Source: Aureobasidium sp. EXF-3400 (taxonomy: Eukaryota; Ascomycota; Dothideomycetes; Dothideales; Saccotheciaceae). Taken from it: 64,000 nt of DNA. The DNA is taken from assembly GCA_024195585.1 (NCBI GenBank), contig SWBL01000303.1, forward strand, positions 1 to 64,000, read 5' to 3'. The notes under the pieces were generated by a model. The model saw nothing but the letters and a program-made list of their open reading frames with translations. It searched no databases and was not told the DNA's origin. Positions 43,665 through 54,254 of this stretch are shown in pieces (position 1 is the stretch's first letter; each line of letters starts with the position of its first letter). The position numbers and the translations under genes were made by a program.

Positions 43665-44561
43665 TCATTTACTGGATTCAAAGTAGAACTTTCCCAGATC
43701 ACGACCCGGACCACGAGAGGCATCGGGAGTTTCGAGACCTCCCTGACCACCCTCCGGACCGAGGCGCTCGCGAAGTATGCGTTCAGCAGTCTCGGTTCCA
43801 GTGTCAAGACTTCTGCGGTCGACCATGTGAACGTCATGCTGCTCCGATTGAGCTTGAGAACTGACGGGGGTCAGACTAGCATCTCTCTGAAAGGGCTGTG
43901 ATGTAGCCGAGGCTGTAGGTGTGGACTTTGCTGCAATGGGACTTCCAATGGCACTGTGGCGCGCGGGAGTGCGAGCACCCTCTCCAAAGCCGACCAGGCT
44001 GTTTGTTTCGGAAGCAGCACCAACACTAGAAGTCTCCATGTCCATATCTTGACTCTCGCTCATCTTGTCGTGGTCGAAGACCTCACTGCCACTGGTCCAG
44101 TTTGTTCGGCCTCCCACGCTACCAGTTGCCGAAGCCGAGCCAACGGTACTGCGTTCACGGCCCATGATGGGGTTTCCTTGGGAATCGAAGTAGCCGCTTG
44201 TAGCGCCCGAGTGAGGAGCGACGGCGCCCGGGGTCAGGTTAGAGATGGGAGTTAGGTTGCGAGCAGTCGTCACACGCTCAAGACCAGCGAGACGTGAGAT
44301 TCGATCGGCACGCTCGGCATCCAAGGTACCAGATGTAGGAGCTTGTGAATTGTGTGAGTGAGGCAGGTGGCCTCTGTGGCCGTCTTTGATAGCGACACTG
44401 TGAGGACAGGTTAGAAGATTGGCAGCTCAAGTATGTGTAGCTACTAACGTCGAGAGCTCCGACATGGAGGTCGTGGTGGAATTGGGAGTGCCAGGAGCAT
44501 CTGAGGGCGTCATGGGGTCTGGCGGAGGTAGGTTGATCAGAGTTGGGGGTACCGTCGACAT
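43665..44561 (-). CDS. Disordered protein of unknown function
   Basis: Exons 44561-44449 and 44397-43665 join in frame to 281 aa. It is not a family I recognise. It begins MSTVPPTLINLPPPDPMTPS and is low-complexity throughout, rich in Ser, Thr, Gly and Ala, with many SP/TP dipeptides that could be proline-directed kinase sites. Likely ordered or conserved patches are VAIKDGHRGHLPHSHNSQ, ADRISRLAGLERV and ATSGYFDSQGNP. The C-terminal stretch ETAERILRERLGPEGG looks like a short helix. There is no signal peptide or membrane segment, so it is probably nuclear or cytosolic. Canonical intron and sustained frame support a real gene. Confidence 0.65.
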
Positions 44562-45232
44562 GGTGTATGGCGTATGCTGTAGGTGCTTCTAGGTTCGTGG
44601 TCTCGTGCAGAACAGAGCGTGGTAAAGTGCTGAGATAGCAGGGGGTAAGGAGTGTTAGGAGTCTTGATATTGCAAGCAGGTCAAGCAGAAATACCGGCGC
44701 AGCATCATCAGCCGGTGAACAAGATTCACGGCAGGAACCAGGGTTCGTTCGTTCCCCACATTTCATCTGTTTAAGGGTCCCGTCTCCCCCACACATTGAT
44801 GTCATGTCGTGTCTGTCATCCCTTCTCCCGCAGTCCTATCTGTTGATGCCCATCTCTCGTCTCTATACAGAGTATTGACGACCATAGAGTGACTGTTCTA
44901 TCTCCTCCACTGTCTTGAGTCTGGTCACAGGTCTGCCACACAGTTGTGCAGTCGTGATGAACTTTGGACCAAGTAACAAAGCACACATAAGGTATAATAT
45001 CCTTCTCCCAAATCTCGCGCTGCCTAGTCATCTCATGTGCTGTGAGAAAATGATCCATGACTTAATTCCACGTATCGCGACCAAACTGTCCTTGCCGCTT
45101 GAGTGAAGTTGTCTTGAGTGGAATAACTGATTTCATTAAAAGACTCCCGCTTCTTGTAGCATACCTACGCCTTGTTCACATATTCTTTTCTCGTATAATG
45201 TACAAATCTGTCTCTGTCTCGAATCGTCTGCT
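44562..45232. other. Intergenic, promoter of the unknown gene and MAM33 3' region
   Basis: 671 bases between two minus-strand genes. No ORF or RNA supported. Confidence 0.4.
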
Positions 45233-46318
45233 TTATGAAACAAAGCTCTTCATGTCTGTGATTTGTGTCAGCATATCATGGCCACCATCTGAGCTGGCTA
45301 GCAACTTACTGTCCAACCATCCAATGTACTCCTTCTGCTCCTTCAAGTCAATGTACTCAGGAATGAAGAGGGCCATCTGTGTGTTGATGCCTCTCTCCTC
45401 GAGGAATCGCTCCAAGAGCATCTGAAGGTCCTCGTCAAGCTGACCGAATGGAGGTCCGGTGTAGAGGCTTCTTCTTGCCCAGTCCTTCTCGGCTGTCTTG
45501 GCCTCAGCCAGCTCGGCGGTGGGGAAGTGGTAGACGTTCTCGATGCTAATCTCACCATCTTGAGCCAGGCACTCAATGGCGAGGGCACCCTTGCCCTCGC
45601 GGGTCACGGTGACTTGAAGACGAACGGGGAAGCTTGCCGAGTTGTCCTCCTCATCTTGCAGCTCAGGTCTATCGGCAGGAGCGATCTCGTCCTCGGGGGC
45701 GACACGGATGTTACCACCAGAGGTGCGGCCCTGGTTCACGGCGCCCTTGGTGTTGGCACCTCCAGACTGACCATCCATATCGAGGGCGCCGTCCTCATCA
45801 CCGTAGAGAGCGGGATCCTCAGCGTCGGCCTCCTCGTCGTAAGTGTTGAAGTCGGCAATGGAGAAGGTAACCTTGATGCTACAAGTCATGAGGTTAGCAA
45901 GCTAGTGGGGTACGCCTCGGATAGGACGCCGTACTTCTCGTCGCCGTATTTTCTGGTGAGGTGAACCTCCTCTGTGCCGGCCTTGTCCTCGATCTTGAAC
46001 TCGCTGTTGTCGATGTATTCTTGGCAGTTGTAGCGGTAGCTGTCATCTGCTTGCTGCTCCTTCTCGAGGGCGATCTCCGAGTTCAGCTTGGCAGCGAGTT
46101 CCTGGGTAGTGGCATCTGTGATGGAACAATAAGCAAGGAACCGGACGTAATGCGGGATGGCGAAACATACCTTGACGGCGGATCAGAGAGGTGGAGAAGT
46201 GGGCGGCAGTTCTTGCGGCGGCAAAGGCAGGAGTGCGCAGGGGCTGACGAGCGGCGGTCGAGGTCAGGCGAGCGACACCGCGGGGGATTTGACGAGAGAG
46301 TTGGCGCAGAGACAGCAT
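45233..46318 (-). CDS. MAM33: Mitochondrial acidic matrix protein MAM33 (p32/gC1qBP family)
   Basis: Trimeric doughnut-shaped acidic protein of the mitochondrial matrix, implicated in mitochondrial translation and ribosome assembly. Four exons (46318-46171, 46115-45935, 45878-45310, 45255-45233) give 306 aa. A basic targeting sequence starts MLSLRQLSRQIPRGVARL and ends near FSTSLIRRQ. The mature part begins with the family helix LAAKLNSEIALEKEQQ and has the FKIEDKAGTEEVHLTRKYGDE strand. An Asp/Glu-rich loop and a C-terminal YIDLKEQKEYIGWLDNMKSF helix follow. Removing the last intron (45256-45309) restores WLDNMKSFVS; reading through it also stays open, so retention cannot be excluded. Divergent from CTP1 across 224 bases. 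Confidence 0.9.
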
Positions 46319-46542
46319 GTTGATGTGTATCGAGGGTTCTGGGGTGGTTCAAGCAAGACTGAATGGCGGCTACAAAAAAGGTCTTGGAGCTTCGGCGAGG
46401 GCTCGAGCACGGACAACGACACTCCCGGCCGCTGTCGCAATGACATAGCCCAACTCGGCGATAGCGACATGGAACACTTTCTTTCTTCAGAGGATCAATC
46501 ATTCCAACGAGTCTCTGACCACGAGACCGGTCTTCCTGCACC

Positions 46543-47545
46543 ATGAGCGCCGCTGCGCCCGCCGAAAAGAAGAACAAGCCGTCGGCCCTGCGCTCCATCA
46601 TCGCCGGTTCCAGCGCGGGTGCTGTTGAAATCGCCATCACCTACCCTGCCGAGTTCGCAAAGACCCGATCTCAGCTCAATCGTCGCCTCGCTGAGGGCAA
46701 GAAGCTACCATGGCCACCGTTTGGTAGTCAGTGGTATGCCGGATGCACTACCCTGATCATTGGAAATTCCATCAAGGCCGGCGTTCGCTTCGTCGCTTTT
46801 GATGCATACAAAAACATGCTATCAAGTCCCGATGGCACTATCAGCGGTCCTGCCACAGTCATTGCTGGTTTCGGTGCCGGTGTAACCGAGAGTTTGCTGG
46901 CCGTCACCCCCTTTGAGAGCATCAAGACTCAGTTGATCGACGACCGCAAGTCCGCTCAACCTAGGATGAAGGGTTTCCTTCACGGCAGCAGACTCATTGC
47001 CCATGAACAGGGTGTGCGTGGCTTCTTCAAAGGCTTTGTACCTACCACCGCAAGACAGGCAGCAAATTCGGCTGTCAGATTCAGTAGTTATACCAGCTTG
47101 AAACAGCTGGCGCAAAGCTATGTTGCTCCAGGAGAGAAGCTCGGAGCACTGAGCACTTTCGGTATCGGCGGGTTAGCTGGCATAATCACAGTGTACGTCT
47201 TTCATGTCAAGGAATTGTGCTCATTGTGCTCAGCCACTGACACCTTCACAGATATGTTACCATGCCACTAGACACTGTCAAGACCAGAATGCAGTCCATC
47301 GAAGCAAAGACTGAGTATAAGAACAGCTTCAATTGTGCAGCACGTGTCGTCAGAGAGGAAGGCTTCCTCACTCTTTGGTCTGGTGCTGTGCCTAGACTTG
47401 GTCGTCTCATCTTGAGCGGCGGCATCGTCTTCACCATGTATGTCTTAAATTTCCCGCATTCGTACATGTTACTAAATATTCCATTAGGTACGAAAAGACT
47501 ATTGAGTTGCTCGACAGGCTGGACCCAGAAAAGAAATATATATGA
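46543..47545 (+). CDS. CTP1: Mitochondrial citrate/tricarboxylate carrier
   Basis: Inner-membrane carrier that exports citrate to the cytosol in exchange for malate or another tricarboxylate, feeding acetyl-CoA synthesis. Exons 46543-47192, 47252-47437 and 47488-47545 give 297 aa, the family's usual length. There are three carrier repeats, each with a Px[DE]xx[KR] motif: PAEFAKTR, PFESIKTQ and PLDTVKTR. CTP-specific features include GSQWYAGCTTLIIGNSIKAG and ANSAVRFSSYTSLKQL. The last exon codes only 19 residues, ending in DRLDPEKKYI. Its divergence from MAM33 may allow shared regulation of two mitochondrial genes. Confidence 0.92.
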
Positions 47546-48356
47546 GCAAAGTTATGCACAAACCTATGCTGCTTTCCCCCTTTTGTAAAGCCTTGCACAC
47601 GTATAAGCACAGGATAATTAGGTGACTATGACACAACGGCCGCCAGCCCACTTTTGGTGTATCGCCGTTGTGTCCATGTGGCCAAGTCCAACCTTGCTCG
47701 TTGCGATTTGCCTGTTTCGTAAATCACGCTGTAGAGTAGCATCCTGCTGCTACCAAGTTATTACCTGGTCAAGCCCGAATAGGCACGGAAGCAGCCTAAC
47801 GTTCGGTCGCATGTCGCCACGGTGCGGGCCGTCAGATGGTCGCGGCTTTGGTTTGACAGGAATTAGGTTCAATAATGGACACCAAAGACAGGTCTATCAT
47901 GCAAGTGCATAGGTTTGTGTAGATAGTAGGGGGCGTTAAGCGTGCGAAGTGGAGACAGGGCGCCGAGTTGGGCTATCACAGGATGCGGTCAAGTCGTACC
48001 GACGGTGATGATCGAATAAGCAGTAGTTTCGGGTTAGAGGAGAGCCAGCAGCGCTGATCATGGAGGTTCACCATGGGCAGAGCACGCTCCATCATGCAGA
48101 GAAGGCACGCTGCCTGCCACCTGGACTGGAACCGACTCAAGCCCAAGCGATTATAGTTTTGTAGAACACCACGACGTTAAACCAGCCGACGTCCGTTTAT
48201 CACCTGACCCAAGCTAACTCTCTTGTTTCTTTCTCTCATCTCTACGTTGTCTATCAGGGCCCTGTGACTTAGTGTGTGCTACCCGCGACTGGCAGGCTTC
48301 TTTGGATTTGGTATCCTGACATTTCTGCGTGTTCGAGTATTAGGTGGCGTTAAAGA
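47546..48356. promoter_or_regulatory. Intergenic, CTP1 3' region and transcription factor promoter
   Basis: 811 bases. Open frames lack motifs. It presumably holds the long promoter and leader of the Zn2Cys6 gene. Confidence 0.4.
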
Positions 48357-51004
48357 ATGGCCGATGCCATCTATAATCCACCTTTGAAAGCTGCTACGGC
48401 CGAAAGAACCCGCCAGCCAAAGACCAGGCCTGCCGACCTGCCGCAAGGACAACAAAAAATCCGCCGCCGCAATAGGACTATCGCATCATGTAAGGGCTCG
48501 ACTGTTTACGCCTCTGAATCAATCGCCCTGACTCTCTGCAGGCTTGAGCTGCCGCCAGCGCAAGTTGAAATGCGACAAACAAGTGCCGTGTGGTAACTGT
48601 CAGCGGTTTCAGAGAGATTGTTTGTACATTGCTCCAGCCCTAGATACCGCTGCTCAGCAGAAGCTGGCTGAGATAAAGGATCGACTTGGTGACCTCGAAG
48701 AGACACTTGAACGTGATGTCGCCCGCCGCGCTGCCGCTAAGTCTGGTTCCGACCGCTCTTCGGTCGTACCCAAAATCGAAGCTGAGGACGATGACTACGA
48801 TGGCTTGTCGGCCGACGATGAACAGGATCCTGAGCCCTCGCCGCTCGGCATGTTTGACCAAGTCTATGACAACGACGCCGATGATGGACTCATGGACCTT
48901 GGTATCCAGCTCGGCAAGTTGCGAATGTCTGATAGGGTTGGAGGTCTAGGTATGTGGTTTTGCTTGACCATCTGGCCCAACGATACTTACTAGTTCACAG
49001 TGCGACCGAAAATGTCTGACGAAGTATGATACCGCAATCCAACCTCCGCTACCCCTCACATGCTGATACTTCGTCCAGCTCAATTCAAAACTGCGCAGTG
49101 CAAACCACAAGAGCCAAAACCTTTATTGTCAACGCCACGGCTATATTGATTCAAATGCGTCGTGGCAGCCTGGGACCGTATCCCAAGACGCCTTCCCTAA
49201 TCCTGGCCCGGACTTCATTGTTCCATCCTCGAATCTCTTCTTCCCAGATCCCGTCACGGCATATTTTCTCCCTCCCCGGCACGTCGCTGATCGACTCATT
49301 ACACAATATCTCAATGCCGTACATCCAGTTGCGCGTCTCGTTCATCAACCAACCTTCGAGAGCCAGTACAACCTGTTTTGGAGCAATCTCAGTAATGGTA
49401 CAATAACACCAGCTCCTATTCAAGCCATTCTTTTCGCTGCCATGTTTTCGGCGGCAGTCAGCCTATCAGACGATGCAGCTGCATCCTTCTCTGACATGTC
49501 GAAGCATTCACTCGTTGACAGGCTTCGCGAGATGACCGAATTCATGCTTTCCAGAGCGAACCTTCTAAGAACGACGAAGATAGACACCATGCAAGCCTTC
49601 ATCATGTACATGGTAAGAGTGCTTGAAGAACACGTCCAGTATCTTGAGCTGATATTTCCAGCTTCCTCTATGTCGAACAGAGATCTCTCGAGCACACTCT
49701 GCGCTAGTCGGAACAGCGATCCGTCTTGCCCAATGCATGGGGCTCCATCGCGATGGCACTACGTTCGGTCTGACTGCTGTAGATACTCACATCCGAAGAT
49801 TGATCTGGTACCAGATCTGTTTCCTGGATGTTCGGACTTGTGAGGCTACAGGACCTCGACCCCAGATCCGTAAAGAGGAGTATGATACGAAACTGCCCCT
49901 GAACGTCAACGACACTGATCTCTTGTTACCCTCGCCCCCGACCGATGATTTGCCTTATTGGACGGACATGACATTGTCTAAGCTCAAATTTGAGTGCTTC
50001 GAACTCATGCGCCAACTCTGGGTGGATATGCAGCGCATGGACCAGAAAAAGCTCACGTTGACCTCTATCCTGAACAGGATTAAGAAGTTCCGCGCGACCA
50101 CTGAGGCCAAATATTCGCTCCTAGTTCAAGGCAGTACACCGAAGCAGATCCTTGCGAAACAGATGTATCGTGCCTCGAGTAATAGGGCTCTGGTTGTGAT
50201 CCTGCAACGCTATGCTGTTGGTACAAATTATCCCATGCCCGAAAGACTGCGTAAACTACTCACCGAGGCCTGTATGGGTACTGTCGAAGCTGGTATAGCA
50301 ATGGAGACTCGTCAAGAGCTGCTACCCTGGGCTTGGTATCGTGGGGCCATTCTACAGTACCATGCTGCAGTGCTTCTGGTATTCGAAGTTTACGCCAGGC
50401 CAGAGATGCCCGAGGCGGCGCGGATCTGGAGCAGTCTTGATTGGATTTTCGAAACACCACCTCAATCATCCCAATTGGATAAAGCAGAGGGCATCATCAT
50501 CACGCTTCGAGATCGTCTAGAAAAATATCACAGCGTACGGAAACTGCGTGCAACAGCCGATGTCGAGAACCAATCCAGTCCGGGACCATCAAAGACTTCA
50601 CAATTAAACACACCTGCCACGGCTCCGCATATAACTCGCTCTGCTCAGACGTTCACCACTCCAACAATAGTTTATTCTCAACTGCCTCATAATGAACAAG
50701 GCCCTGCTTCCGATGCCAGTGGAAGCCATGCAGGTGTCAACCGCGATTCCTCAGCTGATCCAGGCATGGAAGCAGTGGCCAACATGGATTGGGTAAGTGA
50801 ATTCTCAAGAGTCCTTTGCCAATACAGTCCCAAGAGTGTTTTGCTAACCGATTGCACCAGAACGAATGGGACAGATACTTTGCCCCCAACGCGGAACTGG
50901 GTACGGTCGGTACGATGAGCAATTTCAGCCTTGGCAGTTTCAATCCTCATCAAGCATACTTCTCGCTTCCAAGAGCTCACCCAGCTGACGCACATCAACG
51001 ATGA
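48357..51004 (+). CDS. Zn2Cys6 transcription factor
   Basis: Fungal binuclear zinc-cluster regulator; targets unknown. Six exons (48357-48489, 48542-48949, 49001-49023, 49079-49612, 49662-50792, 50861-51004) give 790 aa. The zinc cluster is CLSCRQRKLKCDKQVPCGNC with QRFQRDC (residues 45-71), perfect C-x2-C-x6-C-x5-C-x2-C-x6-C spacing. Intron 1 splits the codon of its first Cys. A short coiled coil follows (LAEIKDRLGDLEETLERD), then an acidic linker, then the fungal transcription-factor middle domain from about residue 240 (LITQYLNAVHPVARLVHQPT; GLHRDGTTFGL). Exon 3 is only 23 nt. It is convergent with an ABM-domain gene 27 bases away. Confidence 0.88.
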
Positions 51005-51031
51005 TCCGAAAAGACGATCGTCGGGCAAGCT

Positions 51032-51747
51032 TTAGGCCGTGGTCCAGAATGTCGTGTGATGGATTTCGCTCCCTGTCGCGTCTTTGAACAGCTCTAGACC
51101 CTTCTTGAAAGCGTCGGTCTCCTTAAAGATCGTATGAGCAGATATCGATGACCATCCAATTGCTAGGATACAAGCTCTACCCTTGACACCTGGACCAAAA
51201 CTCTCATGTTCGACTTCTTCTATGATCCAGGAGAACGCACACCCCACGAAACCTTCTGCATGTTCGACGAGAATCTTTGCGAACGAGCCTAGATTGTCAT
51301 CGAACGAGGTCATCTTCTCTGGTAGGAAAAGAGTCGCCAGCTCCGTAACAGGGGCAGAGATAGCTGCAGTAAGATCACTAGGACTTCTGAGCCCAAAATG
51401 GACAAGTTGTGGAGATCCATCAAGAATAGTTTCCAGGCTCTGTAGCATCTTCCCATACACAGGTAGCTTTTGGAAACGTTGATGATCCGCCATCGTGTCC
51501 CATCCTGACATTGTCAACGGTCCACACTCTTCTCCAATACTGATCATGTGGCTTCAAACCTACCTATGAATAGTTGCGCCGTATTTGGGCTTTCATGTTC
51601 TAGTCCAAAATATATGTCCTGACAGCCATCCTGCTGTGAGATAGTAGTGAGCATATCTTGCCAGATACGGGCTGCTTCACTGCCTTGCTCCCGAACATTG
51701 GAACCAGCGAACAGTGGGATAGTCGCGACCTCGATTACAGGCATCAT
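51032..51747 (-). CDS. ABM-domain (dimeric alpha/beta-barrel) protein
   Basis: Exons 51747-51564 and 51504-51032 give 218 aa, beginning MMPVIEVATIPLF. There are two ferredoxin-like halves of the antibiotic-biosynthesis-monooxygenase type: the first with TISQQDGCQDIYFGLEHESP and WDTMADHQRFQKLPVYG, the second with CILAIGWSSISAHTIFKETDAFKKG and the closing HHTTFWT. Such proteins are cofactor-free oxygenases or small-ligand binders; most fungal ones are uncharacterised. The frame stays open upstream to an ATG at 52041, which would add 98 residues without family similarity, so I prefer the internal start that matches the family's length and N-terminus. Its stop lies 27 bases from that of the transcription factor. 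Confidence 0.75.
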
Positions 51748-53074
51748 GCGTTGTAGAAAGCTGAGTGGTAAGTTTAGTCTGTTGATCTCGTATCTCGTAG
51801 CAGCCAGCCGAGGTATTGTAACTTGTTCAAAGGTGGGACTGTCCGTCATATGAACCACGGACCGAAAGTGATCGTCGGCTTCGGTTCCATCAACGACCGA
51901 AGCCCCGTACAGTTCGCTTGGACATGCTGTTAATTCCAAATCTGCGATGTTGCGTCTTATCAAATTGCAGATCTCAAGAGACGAGCAGGACTGAGCATCA
52001 CATACCGGACCATTGATCTTGCCGTAAGACGCGAGCACCATACCAAACAGTCACCTTCCTGACAACATCAAGATTTTGAACTCTTAAGGCCAACCCTTGA
52101 TTCGAGACACATTGCCACCAGAACACCAAGAACTCTACGAATAATTTCAATAGCTTGTAACGCACCTTGGATGAAAAGGCGCAATTGCAAGATCATACAA
52201 GTTTTTGATACATCAATTTCCCTCTCCCTTTTGTTCAATGCAAGTTACTTAGATTCCCATCCTTCCCCTTTCCCTCTCGAAGCAAAGGTACATCCACCCC
52301 CTCAAACCCGAGCCATATCTCGTCTCTGATTCTCAAGCTATATCCCTTCGTTTTTGTGTGGACAACGTCCGACCCTGGCTGTGATATAAGAACATGGGGA
52401 CTCACGTGCACTGGCTAACCCCTTTAGGCTGATTGAAGCATCAGACGAGAGCCCGTAAGAGGCGCGCGAGAGCTCACTGCCGTAATGTCTGCTCATACTC
52501 CGAAAACAGGTCTTGAATGACTGTCATATTCTATGCAAAATCAATGGTTCCTGATCTTGGCGACTTGATCTAGTGTCTGATATATATGCCAGTCTCTGCT
52601 CCAGACTTGTGATTGCCCCAGTTGCTATCGTACAGACCAGCTGAAGACAGGGTCATTGCCCTGTACATCCGATTCCTGGTTGTGGTCGCTCTTCGAGATA
52701 AAGCACATGAGTATGGTTTTTGCAGCCCGCAGAATGGACAAGAGTCGATTATGAGCCCAAGATATGCTCGTTACGGAAGCAACCATGTCTGATTGTTACA
52801 GAGACGTTTGTTCATAACGATGAGCGTGGTGAGTGACTCGACGAGGCGCGGAACGGTCTCGTGGTGAGGCCAGTAGGCGGTGGAACGCCAGTGGGGCAGG
52901 GAGCATATTGAAATGGTTGCTAGAAAAGCGCATAATTACAGTGTATTTTGGGTATCATAGAAAGGATGGAACATGAACTCCACCTAGTGGGCGGGGAACA
53001 GAGGTGCGAGGCGGCAGTATAGGATGAGCAGAGAGCTCTGAGATCTAGTGAACGGTTCAGTCGAGTCGCCAGGA
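51748..53074. other. Intergenic, ABM gene promoter and ARL1 3' region
   Basis: 1.3 kb between minus-strand genes. The part 51748-52041 is an open extension of the ABM frame and may be coding. From 52042 on I see no gene, RNA or repeat. Confidence 0.4.
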
Positions 53075-53885
53075 TCACGACGAGTCTTGTTGCACAGTTT
53101 GCTGTTGAGCGGGTTAGTAAACTCATGGCCAATCCGAAAAGGAGCGTGCGAGCGGCGGCAGCAGCAGCAGCAGCAACGGCGGGGCAAAAACTCACAACCA
53201 TCCAGTCCATGCCTTCTGACACACCCCTACCATCAATAGCACTGCAAGCTACGATAGTCCAGTTCCTGTCCTTGAGCTCGCCCAAGCGGAGAGCTTCACT
53301 GATATCACCAGCACCCTTGGCACCCGGCTGATCTTGCTTGTTTGCAAAGACTAGCAACGCAGCATCACGCAATTCCTCCTCGTTCAGCATAGCAGAAAGC
53401 TCATCAGCAGCGGTAGAAAGTCGATCGACATCAGTCGAGTCGATGACGAAGATGACGGCCGCGGTGTTGGCATAATAACATCTCCAGTACGGGCGGATAG
53501 ATGTCTGACCTCCTAGATCCTGTGTGACATGTCAGACGACAGGCCAAGTGCGAGAAGATATCGGGAGCGCATACCCAAACATTGAAGTTGAGATTTTTGT
53601 AGTTTACGGACTCGACGTTGAAGCCTATCGTTGGAATGGTAGTAACGACTTCGCCAATCTACCGGATGATGCTGGTTAGCACGGTATAAAGACATAGTAG
53701 CATGAGGCCAACTCACCTTGAGCCTATAGAGAAGAGTTGTCTTTCCAGCATTGTCCTAGTGAGGCAAGACTGTCAGCTTGCTTTGCCTGCTTGTTGGTGA
53801 ATGTGCGTACCAAGCCCAAAATCAATATCCTAATCTCTTTCTTTGCCCATACAAGTTTTGACAGTGATGAAAGGTAGCCTCCCAT
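53075..53885 (-). CDS. ARL1: ARF-like small GTPase ARL1
   Basis: Golgi ARF-like GTPase that recruits GRIP-domain golgins and arfaptin-type effectors. Five exons (53885-53811, 53755-53717, 53658-53575, 53519-53196, 53101-53075) give 182 aa. Gly2 in [13 protein letters not shown] is a myristoylation site. GTPase boxes: G1 GLDNAGKTT (split by an intron between L and D), switch [10 protein letters not shown]3 WDLGGQTS (intron before D), G4 NKQD, G5 [22 protein letters not shown] is typical of ARL1. The last exon has only eight codons plus stop (QTVQQDSS). The last intron carries a GCA repeat. Confidence 0.92.
53158..53175 (+). repeat. (GCA)6 microsatellite inside an ARL1 intron
   Basis: Six perfect GCA units within the 94-nt last intron of ARL1 (53102-53195), which is longer than the other introns of this gene. 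Confidence 0.85.
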
Positions 53886-54254
53886 GTTGTGTGGTCGTGT
53901 GTGCGGTTGGTCGTGGATATGTCAGCGTCGAGGTCGGGCTTCGTGGGCTCGTCTGTCGCCTGCTTCCGGAAGGACACGCGCGATACACTTGGATTTCTTG
54001 TGGCCAGGGAGCAAGTCGATCGGTTGCTTGTTACGAGGAGAGGACAGTCGATGCGGAGGGGCAGGCAGGTGGTGTTGTTTACAGGTGGACACATGTGCAC
54101 CAACGTCTCCGTAGACCGAAACTAATCTGGCACACTGACGTCGGCTGCTTCTCAAACAAAACAAACGCTTTGTCAATTTGCATCACCAAAACTCGTCCAT
54201 TTTCATACAGGACCAAACTCGACGCATTTGCATACATTATCTACACTGACTTCT
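53886..54254. promoter_or_regulatory. Intergenic, ARL1 promoter and VPS35 3' region
   Basis: 369 bases between two minus-strand genes. Nothing specific recognised. Confidence 0.4.

Noticed and set aside
53102..53195. Read-through of the last ARL1 intron giving an Ala-rich tail
   Set aside because: Splicing GTGAG...CAACAG restores a normal-length ARL1 of 182 aa; the Ala run is only the GCA repeat.
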